Below are positions 1-10,360 of a stretch of DNA of 64,000 nt, one piece after another. Source of the stretch: Lepidonotus clava (taxonomy: Eukaryota > Annelida > Polychaeta > Phyllodocida > Polynoidae). The translations under genes and the position numbers were made by a program. The DNA is taken from positions 53,025,526 to 53,089,525 of the forward strand of contig OW387138.1 of the NCBI GenBank assembly GCA_936440205.1, written 5' to 3'. Under the pieces are notes generated by a model. It was not told where the DNA came from. It did not search any database and saw nothing but the letters and a program-made list of their open reading frames with translations. The first letter of the stretch is position 1. Each line of letters starts with the position of its first letter.

Positions 1-34
1 TTACTACATTACATAGTGTAAATACTAAGTAGAT

Positions 35-186
35 ACTGACCGGGGCGGGGTCCTGCGCGCCATATTGCGGCGAGGGGTTTGGTTCGCCAGGGTTCGCTAG
101 CGGGCCCGCTGGGGCCCAAGAGCGGACCCTGGTGAACCAAACCCCGAGACGCAATACAGCGCAGTGGGACCTCGACCAAGGTCAGT
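35..186. repeat. Large imperfect palindrome (foldback)
   Basis: Two arms of about 65 bases (35-99 and 121-186) are near reverse complements around a GC-rich centre of about 20 bases. Both arms share the core GGGGTTTGGTTC followed by CCAGGGT, and both outer ends read ACTGACC. The arms differ at scattered single bases. It is GC-rich in an AT-rich setting. It could be a foldback MITE or an RNA hairpin; no flanking target duplication was recognised. Confidence 0.75.
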
Positions 187-1259
187 GTCGAATTTATTTC
201 ACCCTCTACACATTATTGTGCTTTTATCATGTGGATTTTGATCGATTTTATTTATAAAATTGCGTACTTACAGCTCAACTTGGCGTACTTACGGCGCCAT
301 CTAGCGTATTGTAAACAAACTTCGGAAGAGTGTAAACATTGAAAGAAACAAAAATATTTGTCAATCTGTTAGTATTTCTTCTCCTCTTACATATTTGCTT
401 ACTAATAATGCGTTTTTGACAGGAATAATGCGTTTAATATGCCTTTTTATGCGTAGTTGTTCACATTTGTTTACGTTTTGTCAACCTCGCCCTGCGGCGA
501 CCTGTATAGCCCCGGGCGTGACGTCACACTAGGGCAATACAGACCCTGTATTGCCTGGACCGGCTCTCAGGTGTCCGTCAGTGTTAAAAGATAGGCGACT
601 TTGTATCGGGGGTGAAATAAAGCATGGGCTTCTGGTAGGTGTAAATATACTTGTAGAAAGGTCACCTCTCCCAGTGAGCACCACTGCTTGGAATGAAAGC
701 AATAGCCAGACTGATATATAAAGGCGTGAACCTATGGTTAAGGCGGAGAACATTATTACTACCATTTGGAGCAGTGCGAGTCTTGAGGATTCATGGGTTT
801 GGATAGCCATACGTATACGGGCATCTGGTGACTAGTGAGCTAACTACACTGTTGCACAAATGCCTGAAGTCGAGCGGACTCTTTGGAGGTAACTTGTCTT
901 CATGTAATGTGATTGTGAACCTAGGATTACACTGGCTACAACTACACTGGCAATTGTACGCAATTGATATATCCACCAACAAAAATAACTCTCAGCCAAG
1001 CGTTGTTTGTGTCATGGATATGAGTGCCCATCTCGCAGAACAGTCTACCACTTGACTAGCAAACATAGAAGAAATTAACTAAGACGATTCGACTAATAAA
1101 TGAGAACAGTTCCCCAATTATCAAGTACTACTCAGACCAACTACTAGCGCTCATGCCCATTAAAATTAGGAAGCAGATTCCATCAGAGATTTATAATAGA
1201 TCAACAAATATCTTGATCACAACTCATAACAATGGTCACTCCTAAGAGTACCTCTAATC
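187..1259. other. Non-coding stretch with CRE-like site and short palindrome
   Basis: No gene recognised. It holds a direct repeat of GCGTACTTAC near 265 and 285, a perfect CRE octamer TGACGTCA near 518-525, and a 10-bp inverted repeat GGCAATACAG/CTGTATTGCC with a 3-base spacer at about 533-555. Open frames at 529-810 and 828-1055 lack any recognisable domain. Confidence 0.4.
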
Positions 1260-1500
1260 CATGTGAAACCAAGAAAGGTTTCATAATAACACATCTCAAT
1301 ACTAGAAGTTACTTGCTGCATAAGGACGAGGCTGTGAATGCTTTAAAAACCATGACATAATCTGTTACTCTGATACATGGCTGACTGACCGAGCCACTGT
1401 TGTCCTGATCTAAGTACCAGGTTATAATTGTAAAAATATCATGGTTTTTAAACAGGAGCATAATGATGACTCTGGAGACAGGTAAATAATATTCTATTGA
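1260..1500 (+). mobile_element. LINE endonuclease fragment (Jockey/CR1-like)
   Basis: Translation of the plus strand gives pieces typical of the start of an apurinic-type LINE endonuclease: ITHLNTRSYLLHKDE, then HDIICYSDTWLTDRATVV, then VPGYNCKN. The second resembles the family's ITETWL element. Stops and shifts interrupt it, so it is a dead fragment separate from the better preserved LINE just downstream. Confidence 0.6.
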
Positions 1501-1823
1501 ATGGGGGTAGGGGAGTATAAACCTGGTTGATAAAGAAACTGGTAACCAAATAAACAGGGTTTCCTGAAGAAAATATAAATGATTATACCAATGTATGATA
1601 ACATACCAGTAGAAGGATGTAGCATGCCTGATAGGATGCAGCATGCCTGATAAAGTGCTTGAGCCAATTAAGGAAATTAAATTTAGTAAATCATCTGCTA
1701 TTATATTTTGTTTCTACCAGAGCAGATACATAGGATGTTTTCGTCTTCAATTCATATCTACTCCGGCTAGTAGGGTTTAGTCTTAAAAACCCTTCTATTC
1801 TTGTACATTTACAAATAATCTAA

Positions 1824-1964
1824 TATTTCAATATTACATCTAAGGGTGTTTCGTTTGTTCATATCAATGTACGGAGTCTTTTTAGAAAACTTTCGCAAAT
1901 TCGGGAATTGTATTCTAAATATGATTTTCTATGCTGCACTGAAACTTGGTTAGATAATAGATAT
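1824..1964 (+). mobile_element. LINE, 5' half (endonuclease start), split by TE1
   Basis: The open frame from 1824 encodes FVHINVRSLFRKL and then DFLCCTETWLDNRY, the first endonuclease motifs of a Jockey/CR1-superfamily LINE. The frame stops abruptly at 1964, where the TE1 terminal repeat begins. It resumes in frame at 30318 with MDNILNIKSMSLFRID. This is direct evidence that everything between was inserted into one LINE copy. Confidence 0.88.
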
Positions 1965-1994
1965 GGTCGATTCTCATGAAAATGGGCCAATTCA
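1965..1994 (+). repeat. TE1 left terminal inverted repeat
   Basis: It begins GGTCGATTCTCAT and ends GGGCCAATTCA. It matches the reverse complement of 30284-30313 at 28 of 30 positions. It is preceded by ATAT. Confidence 0.9.
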
Positions 1995-3447
1995 GCATTT
2001 TGGAGCCATATAGGGCCAAAAAAAAAAAAAACCTTCATATTATTTTATTCTTTTGCATGTATGTAGGTATAATACCGATGTCTTATTTTGCAAATTTGGG
2101 AACACTAATATATATATATTACCAAGATATAGATATTTTACTGTCCCACCCTTCCCAATTAGCGTGTCCGTATCTAGGTAGCTACCGACATATTTTAAAT
2201 TCACTGTAACCAATTAAAATAGGTACTTTGCATATTTTTTAAGTGATATACATCAATATTAGGCTTTCAGCTTACTCTAACAGAATGTTTTAATACTATT
2301 TATGATTTTTTTTATATTTTAAAATTGCAATGCAATTTCTACGTTTTTTCTGTGACATATAATATCAAAACTTACTTATTTGCATTTATTATCATATGAA
2401 TAGTATGAAAGGCAATAAATATATTTTTTTTGTCTTAAAAAGCAAACACTATGATCTTTCTTTACATGTATAATATAGCCCATTCGTTTAATATAATCTA
2501 TTGCCATGCTAATGTGAACTCTACCTAGATACGGACACGTTTTTCGGCCAAATTCACCAAAATTTACTTAGAATGCTATGTAGAAGTATACAACAACGAT
2601 CACATATCAGTTCAATAAAAAACGTTTTTATTGCAATGCTTTTTTCCATGATTATTCGACATGTCTTAGAGCATGTAACCAAGCATGTTTCCAGCCTTAT
2701 TTCCTATATCATTCAATGCAATTCAATTCACAAATTCAAATTTGTATTAAATCTGTATAAAAATAACTACGGAACACACACATATTGTGCCACTTGATTT
2801 TTTCTCTACATTATTTAGTGAGTATTACCTATATTAATCTTATCAGTACACATATACTGACCAGAATAACATAGTTGCAAGGACTTGACTTATCGTATCT
2901 ATATCGTGCACCAAAAAATAGGCTACCTAGATACGGACACGAAATCCCTAGATACGGACACGCGTAGAAATGATTCTCAAGGCAACAGCAAACGTCAACC
3001 TATATACAATGAACAATAACTACTGTCCTATTTAATCTAATTTTCTTATTATAGAACATCCGTTTAGGCCATATGAAGTACTTCAATCGTGAAATAAACA
3101 ATATATGATATTTGCTGACATGTTGGTATGTCTATATGTTATCCCACACTTTCATTCTATACAATTAAATTCATTAGTGATAATATTTTCTAAGTTTAAT
3201 GCATTTTTTCATTACTCATGCCTACATAGAATCATTATAGATGTGTCACTACAAAAAATAGTAACAGAATTATTCTCTCCATATATTTCTGCTCAAATTC
3301 AAGTGTTGGGTTATTGCGCCCTAGATACGGACACGAAAGTATCCAAACATGTAATAATACATTCTATCAGTGTTAGACTATTTTTTCCCATCATCCTACA
3401 TACGGACATGCATTCTATGGTATAAAAGCCCTCTCCTCTGTTAGAAA
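1995..3447. other. TE1 left arm, non-coding, with six motif copies
   Basis: AT-rich, no gene. It carries CCTAGATACGGACACG-type sites at 2163-2178 (reverse), 2524-2539, 2926-2941, 2947-2962, 3320-3335 and a weaker 3395-3410. The short open frames here have no domain; the one at 3105-3425 runs through a motif copy and so shows LDTDT by chance of frame. Confidence 0.75.
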
Positions 3448-3527
3448 CACAGGAAAAACTGAGCCTTGTGTCGTTTTCGATATTTGCTGCGCAACAGCAC
3501 ATTATGTAAGTCGGGCACAGTCCATGC
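3448..3527 (+). repeat. TE2 left terminal inverted repeat
   Basis: It starts CACAGGAAAAACTGAG and ends GGGCACAGTCCATGC. It contains the imperfect palindrome TGCTGCGCAACAGCA. It matches the right end over 80 bases and the second copy at 61503. Confidence 0.9.
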
Positions 3528-4878
3528 AATCAGTCTGTGCGTCTCTGGTATAGTATATTCACAATCTGCTTGTGATAATAGGTGCTTAGCAGAGCGCAGT
3601 AAAACTTTGTACAGCCTGTACGCTCACCCTCTCAACTCCCCTTTTGATATTTTGCTGGCGTCGCGCGACAGCACGTACACAAAAAGTATCCTGTTGTATC
3701 CTGACCCCCAGCCTGCAGGAAATCCGTTTTATGCGCACGTACTTTCCCGCATACTGTCCCCCCTCGAGCAAAAGGTATATGGCGTCCACTGACCACAGCA
3801 ATACCAGTCACAGCCACTGGCATAGGAGAGGCACAGTAGAGGTGCGCGCCAGTGTAAAAGGATAATCACGGTGTTACTGTGCTGCAATTGTGCTAGGCAG
3901 CGATCAATGTAATCATGTAAAGTTCGAGTTAAATCCCCTATGTCTGCCATGCCTCGCCGTGTGTCCGCACCATTAAACCGTGTTCATCAACCGTGGTGCG
4001 TGTGTCATTGGCTTAAAACTAAAGTCTTTGTGATTCTAATTCTAATTCCCCATGTCTACCATGCATCCACGTGCGTCCAGACCCTTCAATCCATTAAATC
4101 CATTGACGAAGACAAGAGGGTAACCTCATAGACTTCTTCACCGAAACTCATGCCAGCCTGGGCATATAACTCTATTGTTACAATTTGGTTTTTAAGGCAA
4201 AACAGGCGTCACTTGCAATTGGTAATGGATCGCGTCCCCATGGCCCCTCCCCAGTCTTTACATGGAAGGCGTCTGAAGAAGGACAAGCTTAAGCCGGACC
4301 CATGTCCAAAAAGCACATACCTCCACCTGGTCGACAAAATGAATATTTCTAAATGTTAATCAGGCCTTTTTGTATCAAACTGTTCTAGCAATAGCCGATG
4401 ACATCATACTGGTCAGAGAGTTCAAAGATTAGAAGGACAAGCCAGCCTGGCTTACATGTGAACTAATTGAGTTAATGAGGGACAGACACCTATATAGCTA
4501 GCACTTAAAAAGACCAGGAACAATGGATCTTATGCGGACAGGGCTAACGCAAATTTATAGAGAGTCAGCAACCAAACAAATATCGCTGTTAAGTATAGAA
4601 CAGTATGAACAGTACGATGCATGAGTACTTGGAACAGACACGGAAACAAACACTTGGTGGAAACTCATAGTTTATTACAAATGATGTAGAGATAAATATT
4701 TAAACATTAGCATATTTGTTAGATGCCGGGCTAAAACTTTGCGAGAATCAACTGGGACAGATAAATATATATACAGGTGTCGGGCTCGCACTCAAACTTT
4801 CACACAAACCAAAGAAACAATGGTAAGTTTACATCAATTAAAGTCATTGCTATTGTTGATCAAGGGAAGCCTAGGTGA
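3528..4878. other. TE2 left subterminal region, conserved in second copy
   Basis: No convincing gene. A second hairpin-forming unit near 3646-3680 (GATATTTTGCTG then CGCGCGACAGCACG) echoes the terminal GATATTTGCTGCGCAACAGCAC. The whole stretch matches 61583-62913 closely, with small indels: about 8-9 extra bases near 4493 (TATATAGC) and an extra 15-20 bases near 4707. A minus-strand AATAAA at about 4668-4673 could end the Cys-rich gene. Confidence 0.6.
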
Positions 4879-5595
4879 TCAGGAAATGGAAGGATTGTCG
4901 CTCTTGGCCATGGTCGCGGCCCCAGTCCAATCACCCACCGACAAACTTGCCAGGAATTCCTTGTCTGCCATGACCTCCTGGAAAACACCATCGCTCATCA
5001 GATCTCCGGCATCACTGATAATGTCAGAGAAGTCGCAAGTCGTGCAGCTTGGCATGCTCTCCCGCCTGGAACTTGTCAGGAATCCCTTCTCTGAGAACAC
5101 GTCCAGAAAAACGTCATCGCACATTAGTTCTCCGGCTTCACACAAAGTGTCCGAGAAGTCGCAACTCGTGCAGCTGGGCATGCTCTCCCGCCTGGAACTT
5201 GTCAGGAATCCCTTCTCTGAGAAGACGTCCAGAAAAACGTCATCGCACATTAGTTCCCCGGCTTCACAGATAATGTCAGAGAAGTCGCAACACGTGCAGC
5301 TGGGCATGCTATCCTGTCGGGCCAAGGATCTCTTGGAGGACGTTGAGGTTGAGCGTGGGGGCGGGAGTAGTGGCGGAGTGCACATTGGGCACTGACAGTC
5401 AAAGTCGCAGCCAACCTCAACAGAGTCTGTATACAAGGAGGCGAGAGACTGACAGTGGGGATGGCGCCAAAGGGTGCACTGTAGCTGTTGACCCATCAAT
5501 GCTTGGTGGCGTGGTCGCACAATAAAATTGCAAACTACACAGGCAGAGGGATGGCCTAAATTGACCGTCATGCTGCTGTGGATCCGGACGGCCAT
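4879..5595 (-). CDS. TE2 Cys-rich protein with 42-aa repeats, 238 aa, unknown function
   Basis: A single open frame from the ATG at 5595. Residues 19-60 carry a Cys/His cluster (CVVCNF, HQALM, LQCTLWRHPHC) that could bind zinc. A Cys pair (CQCPMC) and a Pro/Ser linker follow. Three repeats of 42 residues come next (126 bases each), with the pattern SMPSCTxCDFSD, then GELMCDDVFLDVF, then FLTSS. The third copy is diverged. Acidic-hydrophobic stretches such as DDVFLDVF might be protein-contact motifs; this is inference. A TATA-like CTTTATAAGG lies about 100 bases upstream on the minus strand, and the gene is divergent from the MADF gene. The repeat part is kept open in the second TE2 copy, which suggests selection or recent origin. 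I do not recognise the family. Confidence 0.6.
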   Translation of the reverse strand: MAVRIHSSMTVNLGHPSACVVCNFIVRPRHQALMGQQLQCTLWRHPHCQSLASLYTDSVEVGCDFDCQCPMCTPPLLPPPRSTSTSSKRSLARQDSMPSCTCCDFSDIICEAGELMCDDVFLDVFSEKGFLTSSRRESMPSCTSCDFSDTLCEAGELMCDDVFLDVFSEKGFLTSSRRESMPSCTTCDFSDIISDAGDLMSDGVFQEVMADKEFLASLSVGDWTGAATMAKSDNPSIS

Positions 5596-6588
5596 GTTAT
5601 ATATCTTGAACCGAGGGAAACAGGAGCACAGGCGATGTGTTATGCAGTCAGACGACCAATATATAATGGCATAGTCTATTTTTTCAGTGCCTTATAAAGG
5701 TCTGGGGCACGCGACCAGGGAAGTCGTTTAACCCCAAGATGCTGACTAAGAAGCCCCTCGCACTCCTGCACAGCCGAATACCCTCTCATACCCCGACTCT
5801 TCACGCTCCCCTGTGTCGGCCTTTGAGCGGCAGAACAACAAAGAGTGCGGGTGATTGTAGGATACGTCTGCGAATGCGGACTTGGAGTGGAACTGGCATG
5901 AGCTGCTCAACACATAGAACTGACCAAACTCAAAACGAACCGCTCCGACCACCTCCCTTACTAACGCACCCACGCACCCTCAGTGCACAAAGTGAAGCCC
6001 TTGATCTTCTCCCCCACCGTCACACTTAATTCTGTACTTTAAACAGGAAAATGAGACTAAAAGGATGCACATCCTTGTTCTAAAAAACACGAGAAAATGC
6101 TCTGGTTTTACACAATTCTCATGTCATTGTGTCTGGGGAAAAAGGGTACTTTTCCCACCTAAATGTCAGTCATATGGGGAAAAGGGTTTTTTGTTTCGTG
6201 ATACTTTTTAATATCTCAACAATAAAGGGTAAATTATAGCTTCAAAAAATCAGGGTTTTTCAACAGAGGGTGCTTTTTTGACATCAAAAGTCAGTGGTAA
6301 TTCGGTATTTTCTAGTCTGAAGAACGCTGATATGTCATACGCTTATATCTGAGTGGACGGACTGGGGACCGGGTGCTGTACCGGGGTGTGATGAGTCAAG
6401 CGTGGGTCAAGCCCGGGCACGTCTCCTCGGGTTCTGCTCTGTAACAGTTGCGTAATAAAGCTGACCACTGGGCAGCGTGGGTGGTGGGAGAGGGGGGAGG
6501 GTGGGGGCTGACGTCACACAGTGGAGGGTTCCTGGAGGCTGGAAGGGACATGCGACCACCTTACTTGGCCCACTCATACACAAACAAC
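5596..6588. promoter_or_regulatory. Divergent promoter region between Cys-rich and MADF genes
   Basis: A 1-kb gap between two divergent genes. A minus-strand TATA-like element lies at about 5692-5701 and a perfect CRE octamer TGACGTCA at 6509-6516, about 75 bases before the MADF start codon. Open frames at 5739-6029 on either strand have no recognisable domain. Confidence 0.4.
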
Positions 6589-7889
6589 ATGGCGTGCAAC
6601 ATGTCGTCGTTATCTGGTCGCTCTTACACCTGGACAATGTACCAGGAGGACCTGCTCATCGACTGGTTCGGATTGCACTCTAGCCTATACGAGAGGAGCA
6701 CCTACGGGACAACAACTCCACACCATAACTGGGAAGTCTACACAAAGATAGGAAAGGAAGTTGGGGCGCCGGGTAAGTAAACTCCGAAATTAGCCTATAT
6801 CATTATCGATATCACCCGTACTAGTACTCATACTCGTACTCGAATCATAGTCTTAGTAAACATATGGTTCTGTAACAAAAATTATAACAAATTGTGCATT
6901 TGCGAAACCCACTGGCGGATCAACACTTTATAAATGGGGGAAAGGCATCGGCCCTCTGGAGCCGACACTGAAATGTAAGATGCCATTAATATTTAATTAG
7001 TGTTTTTCTTTTAAATTTTTAGCCAACGAAGTCAGGAGACACCTGGACACCTTGAGGGAGTTTTACATCCGGTTCAAGGCCAATGAGAAGTTGGGTGCGT
7101 TGGCTAAGCCAGTAAAAGCGCGGTTTGTCGACGTAGCGGCGCGCTTAGGGTTCCTTGGTCCCTCCCTCAGTGGACTCTCAACTAGCTCATCCTACGAGTA
7201 TGTAGAACAGGTGAGGAATTAAAAAGGGCAACCTTAGCTTGTACCGCACGTAAAAGAATATAATAAGCTATAATAAGCCGATCACCAGACGTGCCGATTT
7301 TGTATGTGATTGTAATTTTAAAGTCGTGACAGTGATTGTGCGTATAAATGCAATGGTTTCACAACTACAAAAGTTGACTAAACTAACACGTAACCAATAC
7401 CGCACGAATATGAATTGTATATTATATGAAATCAGCTAATTTGCATGGTTGTTTGCATTGCAGGAAGGAGCCCTAGGCCTAATCTTCGAGGCCAACGACC
7501 ACGGGGAGACACGCGAACAGTCTTGCCTGTCAACTAGCCAGCACACTTCTTCGGAATGTGGGACAGCGGGCAGTGGACAGAAACGTGTCACGTTTTCTGA
7601 CCCCCTCCATTCCGAAGAAAAGGAGCTGGAGGATGACCGGGACACCCAGTGGGCGCGCCTTCTCCTTATGAAACTTCAGGACATTGGTAATCACGACGTC
7701 AAGGAGAGGCTTAAGAGGCACTTTGACAACCTGACGGGTGAAGCGCTGCGGACTGGGCAGGCGCCGGCAGCTCTTATAGCTGAAGAAAAGGACATCGAAA
7801 TCCCCCAGTCGTGTGCACGTGGATTTTTCCAAGGCATTGACGCCGATGGATTTCTGATAACGGGGGAAATTGACTATGAGTCAGAGTGA
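6589..7889 (+). CDS. MADF-BESS domain protein, three exons, 265 aa
   Basis: Exons 6589-6772, 7023-7210 and 7464-7889, joined by GT-AG introns (donors GTAAGT and GTGAGG; acceptors TTTTTAG and TTGCAG) in phases 1 and 0, give one open frame ending TGA. Residues 17-105 form a MADF (Myb/SANT-like) domain: the acidic start YQEDLLIDWF, then LYERS, NWEVYTKIGKEVG and EVRRHLDTLREFYIRFK. Residues 183-216 match the BESS motif (DTQWARLLLMKLQDIG then VKERLKRHFDNL). MADF-BESS proteins bind DNA and self-associate, and they occur both as host transcription factors and as transposon-encoded partners. ATG 6589 has a good context (AACATGG); an in-frame ATG at 6550 is possible. AATAAA follows near 8010. It lies inside TE2, so it is cargo or an element gene. 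I see no break. Confidence 0.82.
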
Positions 7890-8007
7890 CCAACGTGTAA
7901 ATGTATTGTTTATGACATGCTGTGTGTTACGCGTACGGATATTTACCAAATTGTGATTCCTCATATCGCCAACGATGTTTGGTGTGCCGTAGAAGGAGTT
8001 TATTTTC

Positions 8008-8020
8008 TTAAATAAAAGAA
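8008..8020 (+). terminator. Poly(A) signal of the MADF-BESS gene
   Basis: TTAAATAAAAG lies about 120 bases after the stop codon, followed by an AT-rich, then T-rich stretch. Confidence 0.5.
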
Positions 8021-8695
8021 CATTCTTCAGTAACTTGTTGTTATTTTGAATTGTTTAAAATATGGTATGTAACGCCGTTGTTTTTTTTTGTAGACCAGGA
8101 ATGTTAGATGAATTTGTCAGCCACCATAATGCACTATAAGCAACCCCCTATTTGATATTGAGTGGTATGGGGATGGCTCGGGGGGGGGGAGGGGATGGGG
8201 GGGGGGATGTCCACGGAAATGACCCATGGCCAGAACCGGCGGGCCGTTCATTCGAACTTGGTCCTAGGTGATGGTCTATGTCATGGAGAGTGCAAGGCCA
8301 TGTCTACGTTTTTTTTGGTCATTTAATTTTGTAGCATGTTAAATTTGTTAATGCGCCCGTTGGTCGGAGGTACCATATATTCGGATGAGCTGAGGGACTT
8401 TCCAAGTTTGTTTTGGTCTGGTATGAGGTGAGTCAAGAGGCATGAAAATGTTCTTTCCCAAGATAAGGCATTTCCTGTAGATTTACTATCTCTTAGATAT
8501 CGATGTTGAATCCAGTGATACGATTATTTAACCATATTAAAGGCTATTGTTTTATGCAACTTTTTGGCACGACGTCGGACCAATGCACAATACAAACGGT
8601 TTCGATTGCACCACGAGTTTCGTGTTTATTAAACTTAGATTCTGAGCAACTCCTCTGGAGGTTCATTGCTAATTCTGTTGCAACCGCTGAATGAC
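8021..8695. other. Spacer with G-runs
   Basis: No gene seen. At 8177-8212 several runs of seven to nine G could form a G-quadruplex. The rest is AT-rich. Confidence 0.3.
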
Positions 8696-9394
8696 ATGGC
8701 ATTCGCCGGCCCTAGCCCTTCCAAGGCAAAGCAGTATGGCATCCCGGTTGCCCCCAGGGTAGCCGGGCAGAGGGATTATCGGACCCGCACGGTTCAACTC
8801 TATAATGAGGGTAACCGTGATTACCAGGTGAGAAGGATCTGTAGAGATGATGAGGTGTGTCAGGATGGGTACATGCACCCAAACATTCATTTTGGGAAAT
8901 GCCGCCTCCTCGACAAAATTGGTTGTCATTCAGACCGCACGATAAAACTCAACCAATTCGTCAGTGAGGCTGAATTTGTCAACTCAATTTCGGCCGAACT
9001 TTACGTACACATTTCAAGAAATGCTGTTAGGCATGTTATTCAAAAGCATGCCATCAGCGAGATCCCTCATCGGGATTTCGACTCTCGGCGTAAGCAGGAC
9101 CAGTTCAAAATAGAAAATTACGATTTAACTGTTTTCCTGCACCAGGATATTGTTTCGCCAGTTATAAGGGCGACACTTACCTACCCAGATAAAGTTATAA
9201 ATGATAATGAAAGGAACTCGTATAAAGTCGAGAAATTATTCGACACAGAGATAGGCCACGGAAGTCTCGGTTGCCTCTATATTGCCACTGTTGTGGTGGG
9301 GCTGACCGAAACTTCTATGGCTGGTCAGGTTAGGGTGCATCACAACCTGGTGACCGCATACCCCTCTCAGACCTTCACTCCTCTCCCGGCCTAA
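8696..9394 (+). CDS. Unidentified 232-aa protein in TE2
   Basis: An uninterrupted frame from the ATG in ACATGG at 8696, starting MAFAGPSPSKAKQYGIP. The N-terminal third is basic with scattered Cys (RRICRDDEVC, KCRLLDKIGC). The rest alternates hydrophobic and polar residues as in beta-rich folds (YDLTVFLHQDIVSPVIRATL, then GCLYIATVVVGL). No signal peptide or membrane helix. I recognise no family; a small structural or nucleic-acid-binding protein is a guess. The frame is intact although its surroundings are decayed. After the stop come a perfect 7-bp hairpin and an AATAAA followed by A-rich sequence, as in an intron-less mRNA-derived gene. Confidence 0.55.
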   Translation: MAFAGPSPSKAKQYGIPVAPRVAGQRDYRTRTVQLYNEGNRDYQVRRICRDDEVCQDGYMHPNIHFGKCRLLDKIGCHSDRTIKLNQFVSEAEFVNSISAELYVHISRNAVRHVIQKHAISEIPHRDFDSRRKQDQFKIENYDLTVFLHQDIVSPVIRATLTYPDKVINDNERNSYKVEKLFDTEIGHGSLGCLYIATVVVGLTETSMAGQVRVHHNLVTAYPSQTFTPLPA

Positions 9395-9429
9395 AAACCA
9401 GTGCAGGTCTGATAATCAATCGACAGTGC

Positions 9430-9480
9430 AAGGTACTCAATAGAGTACCGACTTAATAAAGAAAAAGAAAAAGTTCCTCC
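9430..9480 (+). terminator. Perfect hairpin and poly(A) signal after the 232-aa gene
   Basis: GGTACTC-AATA-GAGTACC is a perfect 7-bp stem with a 4-base loop at about 9431-9448. CTTAATAAAG and an AAAAAG-rich tail follow. It resembles a 3' end but is not the histone stem-loop. Confidence 0.5.
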
Positions 9481-10042
9481 GTCTCCAATAAATAATGACG
9501 TAACTCCCAGTCTTAATCTTTTTTATGTTACCCCCCCCCCAACCCCTACTTCTTCTAGCCCGCAAATACGAGGGCGATTGGATTGCCTAATCTTACTCTT
9601 GCTTTTTTGTGGAGAAGCTATTAAATATAATATATAGGCATGTGACAGACGGCGGTTAGAGGGGAGGGAAAAGACATAAGTTTGGTCATTCCCACGGCTA
9701 GAGACAAGGGACCCATGCCATAGCTTTTTAGCCATTACTTCCATTAAATTGAGATAGACCATATCACGTAACGCAATGACATCAGCATTGGCCACATATC
9801 TATTGCCATAACTTTTTATTGAATTATCTTTACTTGACTTAATACTCAGACAGCCGCTCCCATGACCCTGCGTTAACAAAAAAAACCACGTAAATAATGT
9901 GGACCAGGCTGGATGTGGGGCTCAAGTTGGGGACCCGGGGGTCGGTGGTTAAAGTAAAACTCGGCACAAAATCAATTGATGAATTAATTTACCAATAACG
10001 TACCCCACCCCCCATTTTTTCCCCAAAAATTCTGAACCGCAA
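9481..10042. other. Gene-poor spacer
   Basis: A short C-run at about 9531-9540 and AT-rich sequence. A minus-strand open frame at 9523-9879 has no recognisable domain. Confidence 0.3.
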
Positions 10043-10360
10043 GTGGGCTCTGCGGAAAAACGGGAATGGGTCAAGAAGGTCTTGACGCTGGATTACACCA
10101 GCGGAGAGGACCGCGACTCCACCGACGGCACAAGGACCCGCAACATACTGCCATTAGTGTGGGAGAGCCCCGAGCTGACGGATGTCAAGGCCGAGCTGGA
10201 CCGCCTCGAACGCACGATGGCCCTGAAACGGTTGCTCGCCAGCCGGTTGCCGACTAACCGGTGTGAGAACCCAGACCCGGATAAGCCAAACGTGCCAGCC
10301 GGTGCGCCCAAGTGGACGGTGCGCCAGCCTCCCCAGACCAACGGAGACCCCACAGTTTAG
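10043..10360 (+). CDS. Terminal exon of a transposon-associated small protein (partial)
   Basis: About 105 codons open to a TAG, beginning after a plausible acceptor (CCGCAAG). The stretch VLTLDYTSGEDRD, then LPLVWESPELTDVKAELDRLE, resembles a C-terminal pattern (an acidic DYxSxEE segment, then LPWxSxxLxxLKxxLD) that I recall from small proteins near animal DNA transposons. This is recall, not a search. The end PKWTVRQP resembles the usual PxWA(L/V) close. No upstream exon was identified, so the gene is partial or decayed. Confidence 0.45.
   Translation: MGSAEKREWVKKVLTLDYTSGEDRDSTDGTRTRNILPLVWESPELTDVKAELDRLERTMALKRLLASRLPTNRCENPDPDKPNVPAGAPKWTVRQPPQTNGDPTV

Noticed and set aside
3105-3425. 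Protein containing LDTDT at 3105-3425 as a TE1 gene
   Set aside because: The reading passes through a non-coding motif copy; no domain, splice site or codon pattern supports it.
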